A DNA stretch of 64,000 bases from Actinomycetes bacterium (lineage in GTDB: Bacteria; Actinomycetota; Coriobacteriia; Coriobacteriales; Eggerthellaceae). The first letter of the stretch is position 1. Each line of letters opens with the position of its first letter. The notes under the pieces are model-generated. The model was not told the origin of the DNA. It did not search any database and was given only the letters and a program-made list of their open reading frames with translations. A program made the translations under genes and the position numbers. Location: the NCBI GenBank assembly GCA_023460315.1, contig JAEWQO010000111.1, positions 66,815 through 130,814 of the forward strand, in the 5' to 3' direction. Shown here piece after piece: positions 42,700 to 50,879 of the stretch.

Positions 42700-42909
42700 C
42701 TACGAGATGCTCTTCACCTCATAGTCAGCATCGACGACGGCGGCAGTCAAGACGCTGTCGGGCACTGCATGGGATAGTTTTGCGACCGCAGTGCCGGCCT
42801 CAAGATCAACCGATGCCTGCTCAACTCCCTCAACGCCCTCAAGCGCCTTTTTCACCCGTCCGACGCAATGCTCGCACATCATGCCTTCGACCTGCAAAGT
42901 CTTCTCCAT
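42700..42909 (-). other. possible internal start producing a free CopZ-like domain
   Basis: Inside copA, ATG at 42909 is preceded by GAAAGAGAGATTACC and opens a complete 69-residue HMA domain in frame (MEKTLQVEGMMCEHC). The linker just before it encodes a charged stretch unlike the rest. Either copZ was recently fused to copA, or the internal site still yields a separate chaperone. Confidence 0.4.
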
Positions 42910-45333
42910 GGTAATCTCTCTTTCGTCTTGACTTTCCTTTGCTTCTTCGGAGTGCGCCGTGGCAACAGGCGCGGAAGAATCCACGCTGCCCCGGCTGCCA
43001 TGTCCTGACACCCAAGAGTCCTCATCCGCCTGAAGGGCAGAAGGCCCCAGGGAAAACTTCGGCTTCCATCCTCTGAGGCGCAACGCATTGGACACGACGC
43101 ACACCGAACTCAGGCTCATAGCCGCTGCGGCTATCATGGGATTGAGGTTCACGCCGATCCCCGCCAGCGCACCCGCAGCAACCGGTATGCAGATGACGTT
43201 GTAAAACAGCGCCCAGAACAGATTTTGCTTGATGTTGCGCATGGTGGCGCGCGAGAGCTGGATCGACGCGGGAACGTCCATGAGATCGCTTTTCATGAGC
43301 ACGATGTCGGCGCTTTCTATCGCCACGTCTGTCCCGGCGCCGATGGCGATGCCGACGTCAGCGCGGGCGAGCGCAGGTGCGTCGTTGATGCCGTCGCCCA
43401 CCATGGCCGTCTTGCCCGTAGATCCCAGCCGGCGAAGCTCGCGCTCCTTGCCGTCGGGCAACACCCCGGCTATGACCTCGTCCACCCCCACCTGCCGCTG
43501 GATGGCGGCAGCGGTACGCTCGTTGTCGCCCGTCAGCATGACCGTGCGGATCCCCATAGAGGACAGCTCCTTGATGGCGGCGGCGCTTGTGGGCTTGACC
43601 GTGTCGGCGACGGCCACGATGCCGACGAGCTCACCGCCCGCCGCGAAGAACAGCGGCGTCTTGCCGTCATCTGCCAGATTTTGCGCAAGCTGCGCGAATT
43701 CGCCCAGCTTCACCCCATGGGATTCCATCATGCGGGCATTTCCCGCCAAGGAAGCCACACCGCCGACAACCGCCTCGATGCCTTCACCCGGCACCTGCAC
43801 GAAGCCTTCGACGGAATCCTCGGCGCATGCGCCGTGCTCACGAGCATAGTCGCAGACGGCACGCGCGAGCGGATGTTCTGACCGCCGCTCGATCGCAAGG
43901 GCCAGGCTCAGAAGCTCAGCGGAAGTCCCCTGTGGCGCAACAAGGAGGTCGGTGACGTCGGGCTCGCCCTTCGTCACCGTGCCGGTCTTGTCGAGCACGA
44001 CGGTTTTCACGTCATGGGCGCTCTCCAGGGCCTCCGCCGATTTGACGAGAATGCCGTTGGCGGCCCCGCGGCCCGTTCCGACCATGATGGCCGTGGGCGT
44101 TGCCAGGCCAAGAGCGCAGGGACACGAAATGACGAGCACCGTGACAGCATGTGACATGGCGACTTCGAGCGAGCTGCCAAGCAGCAACCACACGACAAAC
44201 GTCACCACCGCGATGGCTATCACCACCGGGACGAACACGCCGCTGATGCGATCCGCGATTTTCTCAATGGGTGCCTTGGAACTCGTCGCCTCATCGACGA
44301 GACGAATAATGCTGGCCAAGGTCGTGTCGGCGCCGACGCGCGTGGCCTCCATGGTGAAATACCCCGTGCGGCTGACGGTCGCTCCCGTGACGGGGCTTCC
44401 GGCAAGCTTGTCCACCGGTATCGACTCCCCCGTGATGGCCGATTCGTCGACCGAACCGGAACCGCCCACCACCACGCCATCGACGGGAATGCCTTCGCCC
44501 GCACGCACGGCCAGGACGTCGCCGGCACGCACCTCATCGGCAAGGATGCGCTCCTCGCTGCCGTCTGCCGCAACTCGCACAGCCGTTTTGGGCGCAAGGT
44601 CCATAAGCTTTGCGATGGCGTCGGTCGTGCGGCCCTTCGCCCGGGCTTCGAAGTATTTTCCCAGCGTGATGAGCGTGAGGATCATCGCTGCCGACTCGAG
44701 ATAAAGGTCCATCGCCGCCTCGTGCGCCAGGTGCATGTCGCCCGCGCCAAGCGCGTACGCAATGCGGTAGAGAGCATAGATGCCATAGGCAATCGCAGCA
44801 GAGGATCCGAGGGCGATGAGCGAATCCATGTTGGGAGCACCATGGAAAAGCGTCTTAAATCCATTGCGGAAGAACTTGAAGTTCACAAACACGACAGGAG
44901 CGAGCAGCAACAGCTGCGTCAACGCTAAGGCCATCACGTTCGAATCGCCGACAAAGAACGAAGGCAAGGGCCACTCAAACATATGGCCCATCGAAAGGTA
45001 GAACAGAGGGATGGTGAAAATAAACGACACGACGAGTCTCGTCCGCACGCGCCGCGCTTCGTCGGCCGCAGCATTGCCCGGACGGGCCGCTCCCGGCTGT
45101 GCTCCCTCCTCCGCCCCACGCCGGACGGCGCCATAGCCAGCCTTCTCCACCGCAGCACTTACTGCCGACAGCGTGTCTGAGCTGCCGTCATATTCAACCT
45201 CCATGCTGTTCTTCAGCAGGTTCACCGTCGCATGGTCGACCCCGGGAACCCCGTTCGCCGTCTTTTCGACACGCGCAGAACACGCCGCGCAGGTCATGCC
45301 CGTCACATCGAACGTTTGCTTCAAATCACGCAC
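42700..45333 (-). CDS. copA: Cu(+)-exporting P1B-ATPase with N- and C-terminal metal-binding domains
   Basis: 877 residues. N-terminal HMA domain (GMTCAACSARV, cysteines at 15 and 18), eight membrane segments, the actuator TGES, the channel CPCALGLATPTAIMVGTGRG, the phosphorylation site DKTGTVT, and GDGINDAPALARADVG. An unusual second HMA domain (VEGMMCEHCVGRVKKAL) forms the last 69 residues after a Ser/Glu-rich linker and looks like a fused CopZ chaperone. It exports Cu(+) from the cytoplasm. It lies 22 bases after csoR, under the two CsoR operators, so it should be induced by copper. Confidence 0.96.
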   Translation of the reverse strand: MRDLKQTFDVTGMTCAACSARVEKTANGVPGVDHATVNLLKNSMEVEYDGSSDTLSAVSAAVEKAGYGAVRRGAEEGAQPGAARPGNAAADEARRVRTRLVVSFIFTIPLFYLSMGHMFEWPLPSFFVGDSNVMALALTQLLLLAPVVFVNFKFFRNGFKTLFHGAPNMDSLIALGSSAAIAYGIYALYRIAYALGAGDMHLAHEAAMDLYLESAAMILTLITLGKYFEARAKGRTTDAIAKLMDLAPKTAVRVAADGSEERILADEVRAGDVLAVRAGEGIPVDGVVVGGSGSVDESAITGESIPVDKLAGSPVTGATVSRTGYFTMEATRVGADTTLASIIRLVDEATSSKAPIEKIADRISGVFVPVVIAIAVVTFVVWLLLGSSLEVAMSHAVTVLVISCPCALGLATPTAIMVGTGRGAANGILVKSAEALESAHDVKTVVLDKTGTVTKGEPDVTDLLVAPQGTSAELLSLALAIERRSEHPLARAVCDYAREHGACAEDSVEGFVQVPGEGIEAVVGGVASLAGNARMMESHGVKLGEFAQLAQNLADDGKTPLFFAAGGELVGIVAVADTVKPTSAAAIKELSSMGIRTVMLTGDNERTAAAIQRQVGVDEVIAGVLPDGKERELRRLGSTGKTAMVGDGINDAPALARADVGIAIGAGTDVAIESADIVLMKSDLMDVPASIQLSRATMRNIKQNLFWALFYNVICIPVAAGALAGIGVNLNPMIAAAAMSLSSVCVVSNALRLRGWKPKFSLGPSALQADEDSWVSGHGSRGSVDSSAPVATAHSEEAKESQDEREITMEKTLQVEGMMCEHCVGRVKKALEGVEGVEQASVDLEAGTAVAKLSHAVPDSVLTAAVVDADYEVKSIS

Positions 45334-45355
45334 CTCCCTTTGCCGTCACTGCATC

Positions 45356-45679
45356 TCACCGCGAGAATTTCTTCATAAGCTGCATGACTTCATCGACAAC
45401 CTCGACGTTGCCTTGCTGGATCTGTTCAACGACACAGGTTTCCAGATGATCTTGCAGCAGCTTGCTCGACACGCTGCGCACGGCACTCTCCGCTGCCGCA
45501 AGCTGCACAAGCACGTCACCGCAATACCGGTTGTCATCAAGCATGGCCTTCACACCGTTCAGCTGGCCGATGATGCGGTTGAGCCTTTTTTGCAAATCCG
45601 TTTGAAACTCCGCGGCGCGGGGGGTGTTCTTATGCCGGCAGGAGCAGGCGCCGTGGGTGCATTCATGTGCCTCGGACAT
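45356..45679 (-). CDS. csoR: CsoR-type copper-sensing repressor
   Basis: 107 residues, all-helical DUF156 fold. The Cu(I) ligands C-H-C are visible: Cys in DDNRYCGDVL, then His and Cys in LQDHLETCVVEQ. A Cys/His-rich N-terminal tail (MSEAHECTHGACSCRHKN) adds further thiols. Copper binding releases it from DNA. ATG at 45679 follows AGGAAGGTG; two operators overlap the region just upstream. First gene of csoR-copA. Confidence 0.95.
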   Translation of the reverse strand: MSEAHECTHGACSCRHKNTPRAAEFQTDLQKRLNRIIGQLNGVKAMLDDNRYCGDVLVQLAAAESAVRSVSSKLLQDHLETCVVEQIQQGNVEVVDEVMQLMKKFSR

Positions 45680-45698
45680 GTTCACCTTCCTCCATTTT

Positions 45699-45746
45699 AT
45701 ACCCCCTATGGGTATCATGGGTGCCATTATATACCCCCATGGGGTA
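45699..45746. promoter_or_regulatory. two CsoR operators
   Basis: ATACCCCCTATGGGTAT (45699-45715) and TACCCCCATGGGGTA (45732-45746) match the GC-rich TACCCC/GGGGTA palindromes bound by CsoR. They lie 20-67 bases before the csoR start and should cover its promoter. Confidence 0.88.
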
Positions 45747-45820
45747 CTGTCAAGCAAAAAGATCGCTCATTTCGCACACTGTAATGGATCTCTCGACCAG
45801 CCGCGCGGCGGCCACGCGTT

Positions 45821-45860
45821 CTTCCCTTCCCTTCCCTTCCCTTCCCTTCCCTTCCCTTCC
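45821..45860. repeat. CTTCC pentanucleotide repeat, eight copies
   Basis: Eight uninterrupted CTTCC units upstream of csoR-copA. Such tracts change length by slippage; here it would shift spacing upstream of the operators rather than a reading frame. Confidence 0.95.
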
Positions 45861-45938
45861 CCCTCTCTTGTTCCGTGCTGCATCATTTCGACAGGACGTT
45901 TCTTCGTTCTACAGTCCTTTCCCGCTAGAACGAACAAA

Positions 45939-45954
45939 TGTTTCACGTGAAACA
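45939..45954. other. parS centromere-like site
   Basis: TGTTTCACGTGAAACA is a perfect copy of the 16-bp parS consensus bound by ParB in most bacteria. It lies in the gap between the divergent copper and zinc/cadmium arms. parS sites cluster near oriC, so this region may lie on the origin-proximal part of the chromosome. Confidence 0.88.
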
Positions 45955-45981
45955 GGGAGGCACGGAAAGAGTGAGAGCTAG

Positions 45982-46017
45982 GGGTTCTCCCGTGGGTTCT
46001 CCCGTGGGTTCTCCCGT
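45982..46017. repeat. 12-bp tandem repeat (GGGTTCTCCCGT), three copies
   Basis: Three exact copies at 45982-45993, 45994-46005 and 46006-46017, between parS and the arsR-type promoter. The unit is partly palindromic (GGG...CCC). Confidence 0.92.
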
Positions 46018-46070
46018 GGCGGACGCGAGAGGCAAACATCTGCCTGCAACCTCTTATTTGACTTTTCCTC

Positions 46071-46115
46071 TTGACACGCGCCGCATACATTCTATACTTA
46101 TGAACAGTTGTTTAT
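46071..46115 (+). promoter_or_regulatory. promoter and ArsR/SmtB-type operator
   Basis: TTGACA (46071-46076) and TATACT (46093-46098) with a 16-base spacer form a strong promoter. Immediately after, ATGAACA-GT-TGTTTAT (46100-46115) is a 7-2-7 imperfect palindrome like SmtB/CadC operators. The overlap with the transcription start suits repression released by metal. Confidence 0.82.
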
Positions 46116-46133
46116 ATGTTGAAAGGTATTCCT

Positions 46134-46517
46134 ATGGCGAAGGACACGAAGAAAGTGGCTTTAGAGGCAGACGAGCAGGCCGACGGATGCGAATGCGCCG
46201 AAGTCCCCTCCCCCTCTCAACGCCCTGAATGCATGCCCGACGAGGAGATCCTCTATGACCTGGCTGACCTCTTCAAGGTTTTCGGAGACACGACGCGCAT
46301 CAAGATACTCTATTCGCTCATGGGCCAAGAGCTCTGCGTCGCCGACATAGCCGAGCTCGTCGGCGCGACGCAAAGCGCCGTGTCCCATCAACTGAGAACC
46401 TTGAAACAGGCCCGTTTGGTCAAATTTCAACGCGATGGGAAAAACGTCATCTATTCCCTCTCGGACGACCATGTGTACACCATGCTCGCACAGGGCATGA
46501 CCCATACCTGCGAATAA
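46134..46517 (+). CDS. ArsR/SmtB-family metal-responsive repressor
   Basis: 127 residues with a winged helix-turn-helix (ADIAELVGATQSAVSHQLRT). The alpha5 zinc site is complete: DDH, then ten residues, H, two residues, E (DDHVYTMLAQGMTHTCE). N-terminal cysteines (CEC, PEC) and ELCVAD in the alpha3 position recall CadC, though the second alpha3 cysteine is Ala. Zn(II), Cd(II) or Pb(II) sensing is likely. ATG at 46134 follows GAAAGGT; an ATG six codons earlier has no ribosome site. It heads the HMA/P-ATPase operon. Confidence 0.92.
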   Translation: MAKDTKKVALEADEQADGCECAEVPSPSQRPECMPDEEILYDLADLFKVFGDTTRIKILYSLMGQELCVADIAELVGATQSAVSHQLRTLKQARLVKFQRDGKNVIYSLSDDHVYTMLAQGMTHTCE

Positions 46518-46599
46518 CTTGTTGACAGGGCACCACAGCCAGCCCGATCACGGAACGAGGCTGGCATTTCCTCGACCGTTCGTCAGAAAGGACCGTATC

Positions 46600-46818
46600 A
46601 TGCGCAAGACCTTCAAACTTCAGGATCTCGACTGTGCCAACTGCGCCGCAAAAATGGAAAGCGGCATCAGGGGAATAGATGGCGTGAAGAACGCCAGCGT
46701 CAACTTCATGGCCCAAAAGCTCACGCTTGAAGCCGACGACGACCGTTTTGATTCCATCCTCGACAAGGCGGCCGGCGTCTGCAAAAAGATCGAGCCCGAC
46801 TGCACCATTCTGCGCTAG
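46600..46818 (+). CDS. free HMA (heavy-metal-binding) protein
   Basis: 72 residues, a single ferredoxin-like HMA domain with LDCANCAAKMESGIRG, the DCxxC form typical of the N-terminal domain of Zn/Cd/Pb ATPases. It probably hands metal to the P-ATPase encoded next, which lacks this domain. ATG at 46600 follows AAAGGA. A hairpin separates it from the ATPase gene. Confidence 0.92.
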   Translation: MRKTFKLQDLDCANCAAKMESGIRGIDGVKNASVNFMAQKLTLEADDDRFDSILDKAAGVCKKIEPDCTILR

Positions 46819-46837
46819 ACGCCCCAGCAGGCACCTG

Positions 46838-46893
46838 AGGAACTTCATGCGCGCCCCGCTCGCGCACGCTGCGTCACGCATGAAGTTCCTTTT
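46838..46893 (+). terminator. hairpin between HMA gene and P-ATPase gene
   Basis: A perfect 14-bp stem (46838-46851 with 46877-46890), a 25-base loop and a short TTT. Likely a partial terminator that reduces ATPase expression relative to the HMA protein. Confidence 0.65.
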
Positions 46894-46965
46894 CGTACGC
46901 GCCATCCCCTTTCCATTCCATCCCGCGTGCATTGCTCCCGCACGCTCGATCGTCGAGGTTTTACC

Positions 46966-48885
46966 ATGAACAAGAAACAAAAACGAACGAGAAATCGGAT
47001 TATCATCGCCATCGCGCTTTTCGCGATCGTCTATGTGGCCGTCGAAGTGCTACCTCTCGAGGCCTGGATGGGAAGAGACAGCGCCCTCTGGATAGAGTTT
47101 GTGCTGTTCCTCGTCCCCTATCTCATTGCCGGCTATGACGTGCTGCTTCGTGCGGCCAGGAACATCGGCCACGGCCAGGTGTTTGACGAGAATTTCCTCA
47201 TGACGGTTGCCACCATCGGCGCCTTCGCGCTCGTGCTGTTTCCCGACAGCGATCCCCACATGGCCGAAGGCGCGGCCGTCATGTTGTTCTACCAGGTTGG
47301 CGAGCTGTTTCAAAGCTATGCCGTGGGCAAATCGCGCAAGTCCATCGCCGACATGATAGACATCGCTCCCGACTATGCGACCGTCGAGCGTGACGGCGAC
47401 CTTGTGCAGGTCGATCCCTATGAGGTTGCCGTCGGCGACGAGATCGTCATCAAAGCAGGGGAACGCGTCCCCCTGGACGGCGTGGTGGTTTCCGGAACCA
47501 GCCAGCTCGATACCGCAGCGCTCACCGGCGAGTCGATTCCCCGCGACGTGCAGGAGGGCGATGCCATCATTTCAGGATGCGTCAACATGACGGGGCTCAT
47601 CACGGTCCGGGTGTCCAAGCCCTTTGGCGAATCAACGGTGTCGCGCATTTTGGAACTTGTAGAGAACGCTGCAGAAAAGAAGGCGCGCACCGAGAATTTC
47701 ATCACTCGCTTCGCGCGTTACTACACGCCGGCCGTCGTGGTGGTCGCGGCGCTGCTGGCCGTGCTGCCGCCGCTTCTCTTTGGGCAGAGTTGGTCTGACT
47801 GGGTGCAGCGCGGCCTCATCTTCCTTGTGGTGTCATGCCCCTGTGCACTCGTCATCTCGGTGCCACTATCTTTCTTCGGGGGCATCGGCGGCGCGTCGCG
47901 CCAGGGCATCCTCGTGAAAGGAAGCAACTATCTCGAGACGCTCGCATCCGCCGAGACGGTGGTGTTTGACAAGACCGGCACGCTCACCGACGGATCGTTC
48001 AATGTGGTGGCCGTGCATCCGACCGACGGGATCACCCCCGATCGGCTGCTTTCGATCGCCGCCCACGCAGAGGCGTACTCGAACCATCCCATCGCCCTTT
48101 CGGTCAAGCAGGCATACAGCGGGCCCCTCGACCAAAAGCTCATCGACGATGTGCAGGAGCAGAGCGGGCACGGCGTGCGCGCGAAGGTTGACGAGCATGT
48201 GGTGCTCGTGGGCAACGACAAGCTCATGACCGACTGCGGCGTCGGCTTCCACGACTGCGAGCTGACAGGAACCATCCTGCATGTGTCGTTTGACGACGTC
48301 TACATCGGGCACATCGTCATCGCCGACGTCATCAAATCCGATGCCGCCCATGCCATTCGCGAGCTGCGGGCAGCAGGCGTGAAGAAGACCGTCATGCTCA
48401 CCGGAGACCGCAGCGATGTGGCGGCAGCCGTCGCGAAAGAACTGGGGATTGACGAGTTTCGCGCCCAACTGCTTCCTCAGGACAAGGTCGCCGAGGTCGA
48501 AAACCTCCTTGAGGAAACGCATGCGCGCGGCACCGGCAAAGGAAAGCTCGCATTCGTGGGCGACGGCATCAATGACGCGCCGGTGCTCACCCGTGCGGAC
48601 ATCGGCATTGCCATGGGGGCCATGGGATCCGATGCGGCAATTGAGGCCGCTGACATCGTGCTCATGGACGACAAACCCTCAAACATAGCTCAAGCCATCC
48701 ATCTCGCACGAAAGACCATGGGAATCGTCTGGCAAAACATCGTGTTTGCCCTCGGCGTGAAGTTCCTCGTGCTGATATTGGCTGCGGCGGGCATCGCGAA
48801 TATGTGGCTGGCCGTCTTCGCCGACGTGGGGGTGGCAATCATCGCCATCCTGAACGCCATGCGGGCCATGGGCCTTCGGAAATAA
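46966..48885 (+). CDS. Zn/Cd/Pb-type P1B-ATPase
   Basis: A 639-residue exporter. After a basic N-terminus without an HMA domain come TM segments, the actuator TGES (AALTGESIPR), the metal channel SCPCALVISVP characteristic of Zn/Cd/Pb pumps, the phosphorylation site DKTGTLTDG, HP motif SNHPIALSV and GDGINDAPVLTRADIG. ATG at 46966 with GAGG upstream. Regulated with the ArsR-type repressor and HMA gene. Confidence 0.95.
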   Translation: MNKKQKRTRNRIIIAIALFAIVYVAVEVLPLEAWMGRDSALWIEFVLFLVPYLIAGYDVLLRAARNIGHGQVFDENFLMTVATIGAFALVLFPDSDPHMAEGAAVMLFYQVGELFQSYAVGKSRKSIADMIDIAPDYATVERDGDLVQVDPYEVAVGDEIVIKAGERVPLDGVVVSGTSQLDTAALTGESIPRDVQEGDAIISGCVNMTGLITVRVSKPFGESTVSRILELVENAAEKKARTENFITRFARYYTPAVVVVAALLAVLPPLLFGQSWSDWVQRGLIFLVVSCPCALVISVPLSFFGGIGGASRQGILVKGSNYLETLASAETVVFDKTGTLTDGSFNVVAVHPTDGITPDRLLSIAAHAEAYSNHPIALSVKQAYSGPLDQKLIDDVQEQSGHGVRAKVDEHVVLVGNDKLMTDCGVGFHDCELTGTILHVSFDDVYIGHIVIADVIKSDAAHAIRELRAAGVKKTVMLTGDRSDVAAAVAKELGIDEFRAQLLPQDKVAEVENLLEETHARGTGKGKLAFVGDGINDAPVLTRADIGIAMGAMGSDAAIEAADIVLMDDKPSNIAQAIHLARKTMGIVWQNIVFALGVKFLVLILAAAGIANMWLAVFADVGVAIIAILNAMRAMGLRK

Positions 48886-48894
48886 CCTCTGCAG

Positions 48895-48931
48895 GGCGGA
48901 AAGGGAACGCTCCCAGAAATCCCTTTCCGCC
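48895..48931 (+). terminator. hairpin after the P-ATPase gene
   Basis: A perfect 12-bp stem (48895-48906 with 48920-48931) starting ten bases after the stop. No T-run. The following 48932-49289 holds no supported gene. Confidence 0.65.
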
Positions 48932-49289
48932 GGCTCGCGCGACCCTATTCGATCAAAAGGGCAACACCGACGAAGCGGCGGTGCCGCGCGTGCCCGCTCC
49001 ACGCCAAAGCGCCCCGAGGGGCAGAAGGCAAGAACACGGCAGGGCCAAGGTCTCCGCCCCGTGCGGGGAAGAGCGAATCCAAGCTCCTGAGCCTCTTTGC
49101 GCTTAGATTCGTTGGAGGAATTCTGCGGTGCAGGCGTCCTGGGGCACGAGCGCACCCGCCGTTCCCGGCTCGTCACGCGCGCTCGTGCCGAGATCGGAAT
49201 GAATTTCAAACGCCGTGTTGGACGACGCTGCTCCGTGACAGTTTAAAAACAAATTCCTTCATGCGAGAGTCCCTTCGGTCAATCTCTTG

Positions 49290-49318
49290 TTGGATGCAAT
49301 CCGTATAGCTACTATAAA
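49290..49318 (+). promoter_or_regulatory. candidate promoter of arcD-arcA
   Basis: TTGGAT (49290-49295) and TATAAA (49313-49318) with a 17-base spacer, about 57 bases ahead of the arcD start and its AAGGGGAAGGA ribosome site. No obvious ARG box was seen. Confidence 0.55.
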
Positions 49319-49375
49319 TTCAAGCATTCCCATAGTGGCCTTGAAACTTTTCATATCTCAAGGGGAAGGACAACC

Positions 49376-50818
49376 ATGTCTCAAGGGACCGGAAAAGAAG
49401 GCAAACTCGGTTTGGGGGCATTGACCGCCATGGTTGTGGGCTCCATGGTCGGTGCAGGCATCTTCATGCTCCCCGCTCGGTTTGCCGGGGCGACAGGCGT
49501 TTACGGAGCCCTCGTCTCCTGGCTGATCGCAGGTGCGGGCATGCTCATGCTCGCCTTTGTCTTTCAAGCTCTGGCCATTCGCAAGCCTCACTTGGACGCC
49601 GGCGTCTTCTCGTATGCCCGTGAGGGGTTTGGCGACTATGCGGGTTTCATAACCGCCATCGGATTCTGGGCGAGCGCATGCGCCGGCAATGTCACCTATC
49701 TCGTCTTGATAAATTCGACGCTGGGAGCGGTGTTCCCGGCGCTCGGCAGCGGCGACACCATCGTGGCATTGATACTCTCTTCGTTATTGATCTGGGTGTT
49801 CTTCTTCCTTATTCTCCGCGGCATTCAACAAGCAGCCTCGGTGAACACCATTGTCACGATCGCGAAACTCGTGCCGATCGTCACGTTCATACTGGTTGCC
49901 ATCTTCGCTTTCAATCCCACCGTATTCGCCGACAACCTTGCGGGAGCCATGGCCAACGGTGTTACCCCTCCCCTGTTTGACCAGGTGAGTGCGACGATGC
50001 TCATCACTGTCTTCGTATTTCTCGGCATTGAGGGAGCGAGCGTCTACTCCCGCTATGCAAAGAACCGAAAGATCGTGGGAAGCGCGACGATCATCGGCTT
50101 CATATCGGTCCTGTGCCTGTTGATGCTTGCCTCTCTCCTGCCGTACGGCATCATATCCCGAGAGGCGATCGCATCGTTGAGCCAGCCGTCGATGGGTGGC
50201 GTGCTCGAAGTGATCATCGGGGCTCCCGGAGGCATTCTGATCGGCGTCGGGTTGATCATATCGGTGCTGGGCGCCTACCTCGCTTGGACACTCATGGCAG
50301 CCGAAGTCGTCTTTGCGGCCGCAAAGAGCGGCGATATGCCCCAAGCGGTTTCGAAGACCAACGGCAAGAACGTGCCGTGGGTCGCCCTTCTCATGTCCGC
50401 GCTGTTGACGCAGGCGATCCTGGTTGCGACCTACTTCTCCGAAGAAGCGCTCGACTTCGCTTTAGACCTTACGAGCGCCCTTGCACTCCTCCCCTTTTTC
50501 CTTGTGGCAGCCTACGCGGTTCAGATCGCTTTCCGCAAAGATGGCTACGAGGGAGTCTCGTCCGGCATGAGAAAGCGCGAGCTCGTGATCGGCCTCATCG
50601 CGACCATCTACACCGTTTTTCTGATATTTGTCGCGGGACTTCAGTTCATTCCCCTGTGCTGCATCATTCTTGCGCCGGCGACTCTGCTCTATTACTTTGC
50701 GCGAAAGGACCGATCCGCCCGCCTCTTCAGCACGCGGGAAAAAATACTCTTTATCCTGCTCTGCCTCGCCGCGATATTCGCCGTGGTCGGCATAGGGGCA
50801 GGCTGGATTGTCTTGTAG
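49376..50818 (+). CDS. arcD: arginine/ornithine antiporter-type APC permease
   Basis: 480 residues, about 12 membrane helices. The substrate signature GSMVGAGIFMLPARFAG is near residues 21-37, and the C-terminal half matches basic amino-acid antiporters. It exchanges external arginine for ornithine in the deiminase pathway. Directly followed by arcA on the same strand, which supports the substrate assignment. ATG preceded by GGGGAAGGA. Confidence 0.92.
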   Translation: MSQGTGKEGKLGLGALTAMVVGSMVGAGIFMLPARFAGATGVYGALVSWLIAGAGMLMLAFVFQALAIRKPHLDAGVFSYAREGFGDYAGFITAIGFWASACAGNVTYLVLINSTLGAVFPALGSGDTIVALILSSLLIWVFFFLILRGIQQAASVNTIVTIAKLVPIVTFILVAIFAFNPTVFADNLAGAMANGVTPPLFDQVSATMLITVFVFLGIEGASVYSRYAKNRKIVGSATIIGFISVLCLLMLASLLPYGIISREAIASLSQPSMGGVLEVIIGAPGGILIGVGLIISVLGAYLAWTLMAAEVVFAAAKSGDMPQAVSKTNGKNVPWVALLMSALLTQAILVATYFSEEALDFALDLTSALALLPFFLVAAYAVQIAFRKDGYEGVSSGMRKRELVIGLIATIYTVFLIFVAGLQFIPLCCIILAPATLLYYFARKDRSARLFSTREKILFILLCLAAIFAVVGIGAGWIVL

Positions 50819-50879
50819 GACCGCTGAGCGATTGGATAGAACAGCAGAGGGTCAAGCCATCTCTCGAAAGGACAAGGAT

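Noticed and set aside
45982..46017. CRISPR-like array
   Set aside because: The 12-bp units are contiguous, without spacers, and no cas genes are near.
45938..46228. Plus-strand frame starting in the parS palindrome
   Set aside because: The ATG belongs to the ParB site; the frame crosses tandem repeats and then the arsR-type promoter.
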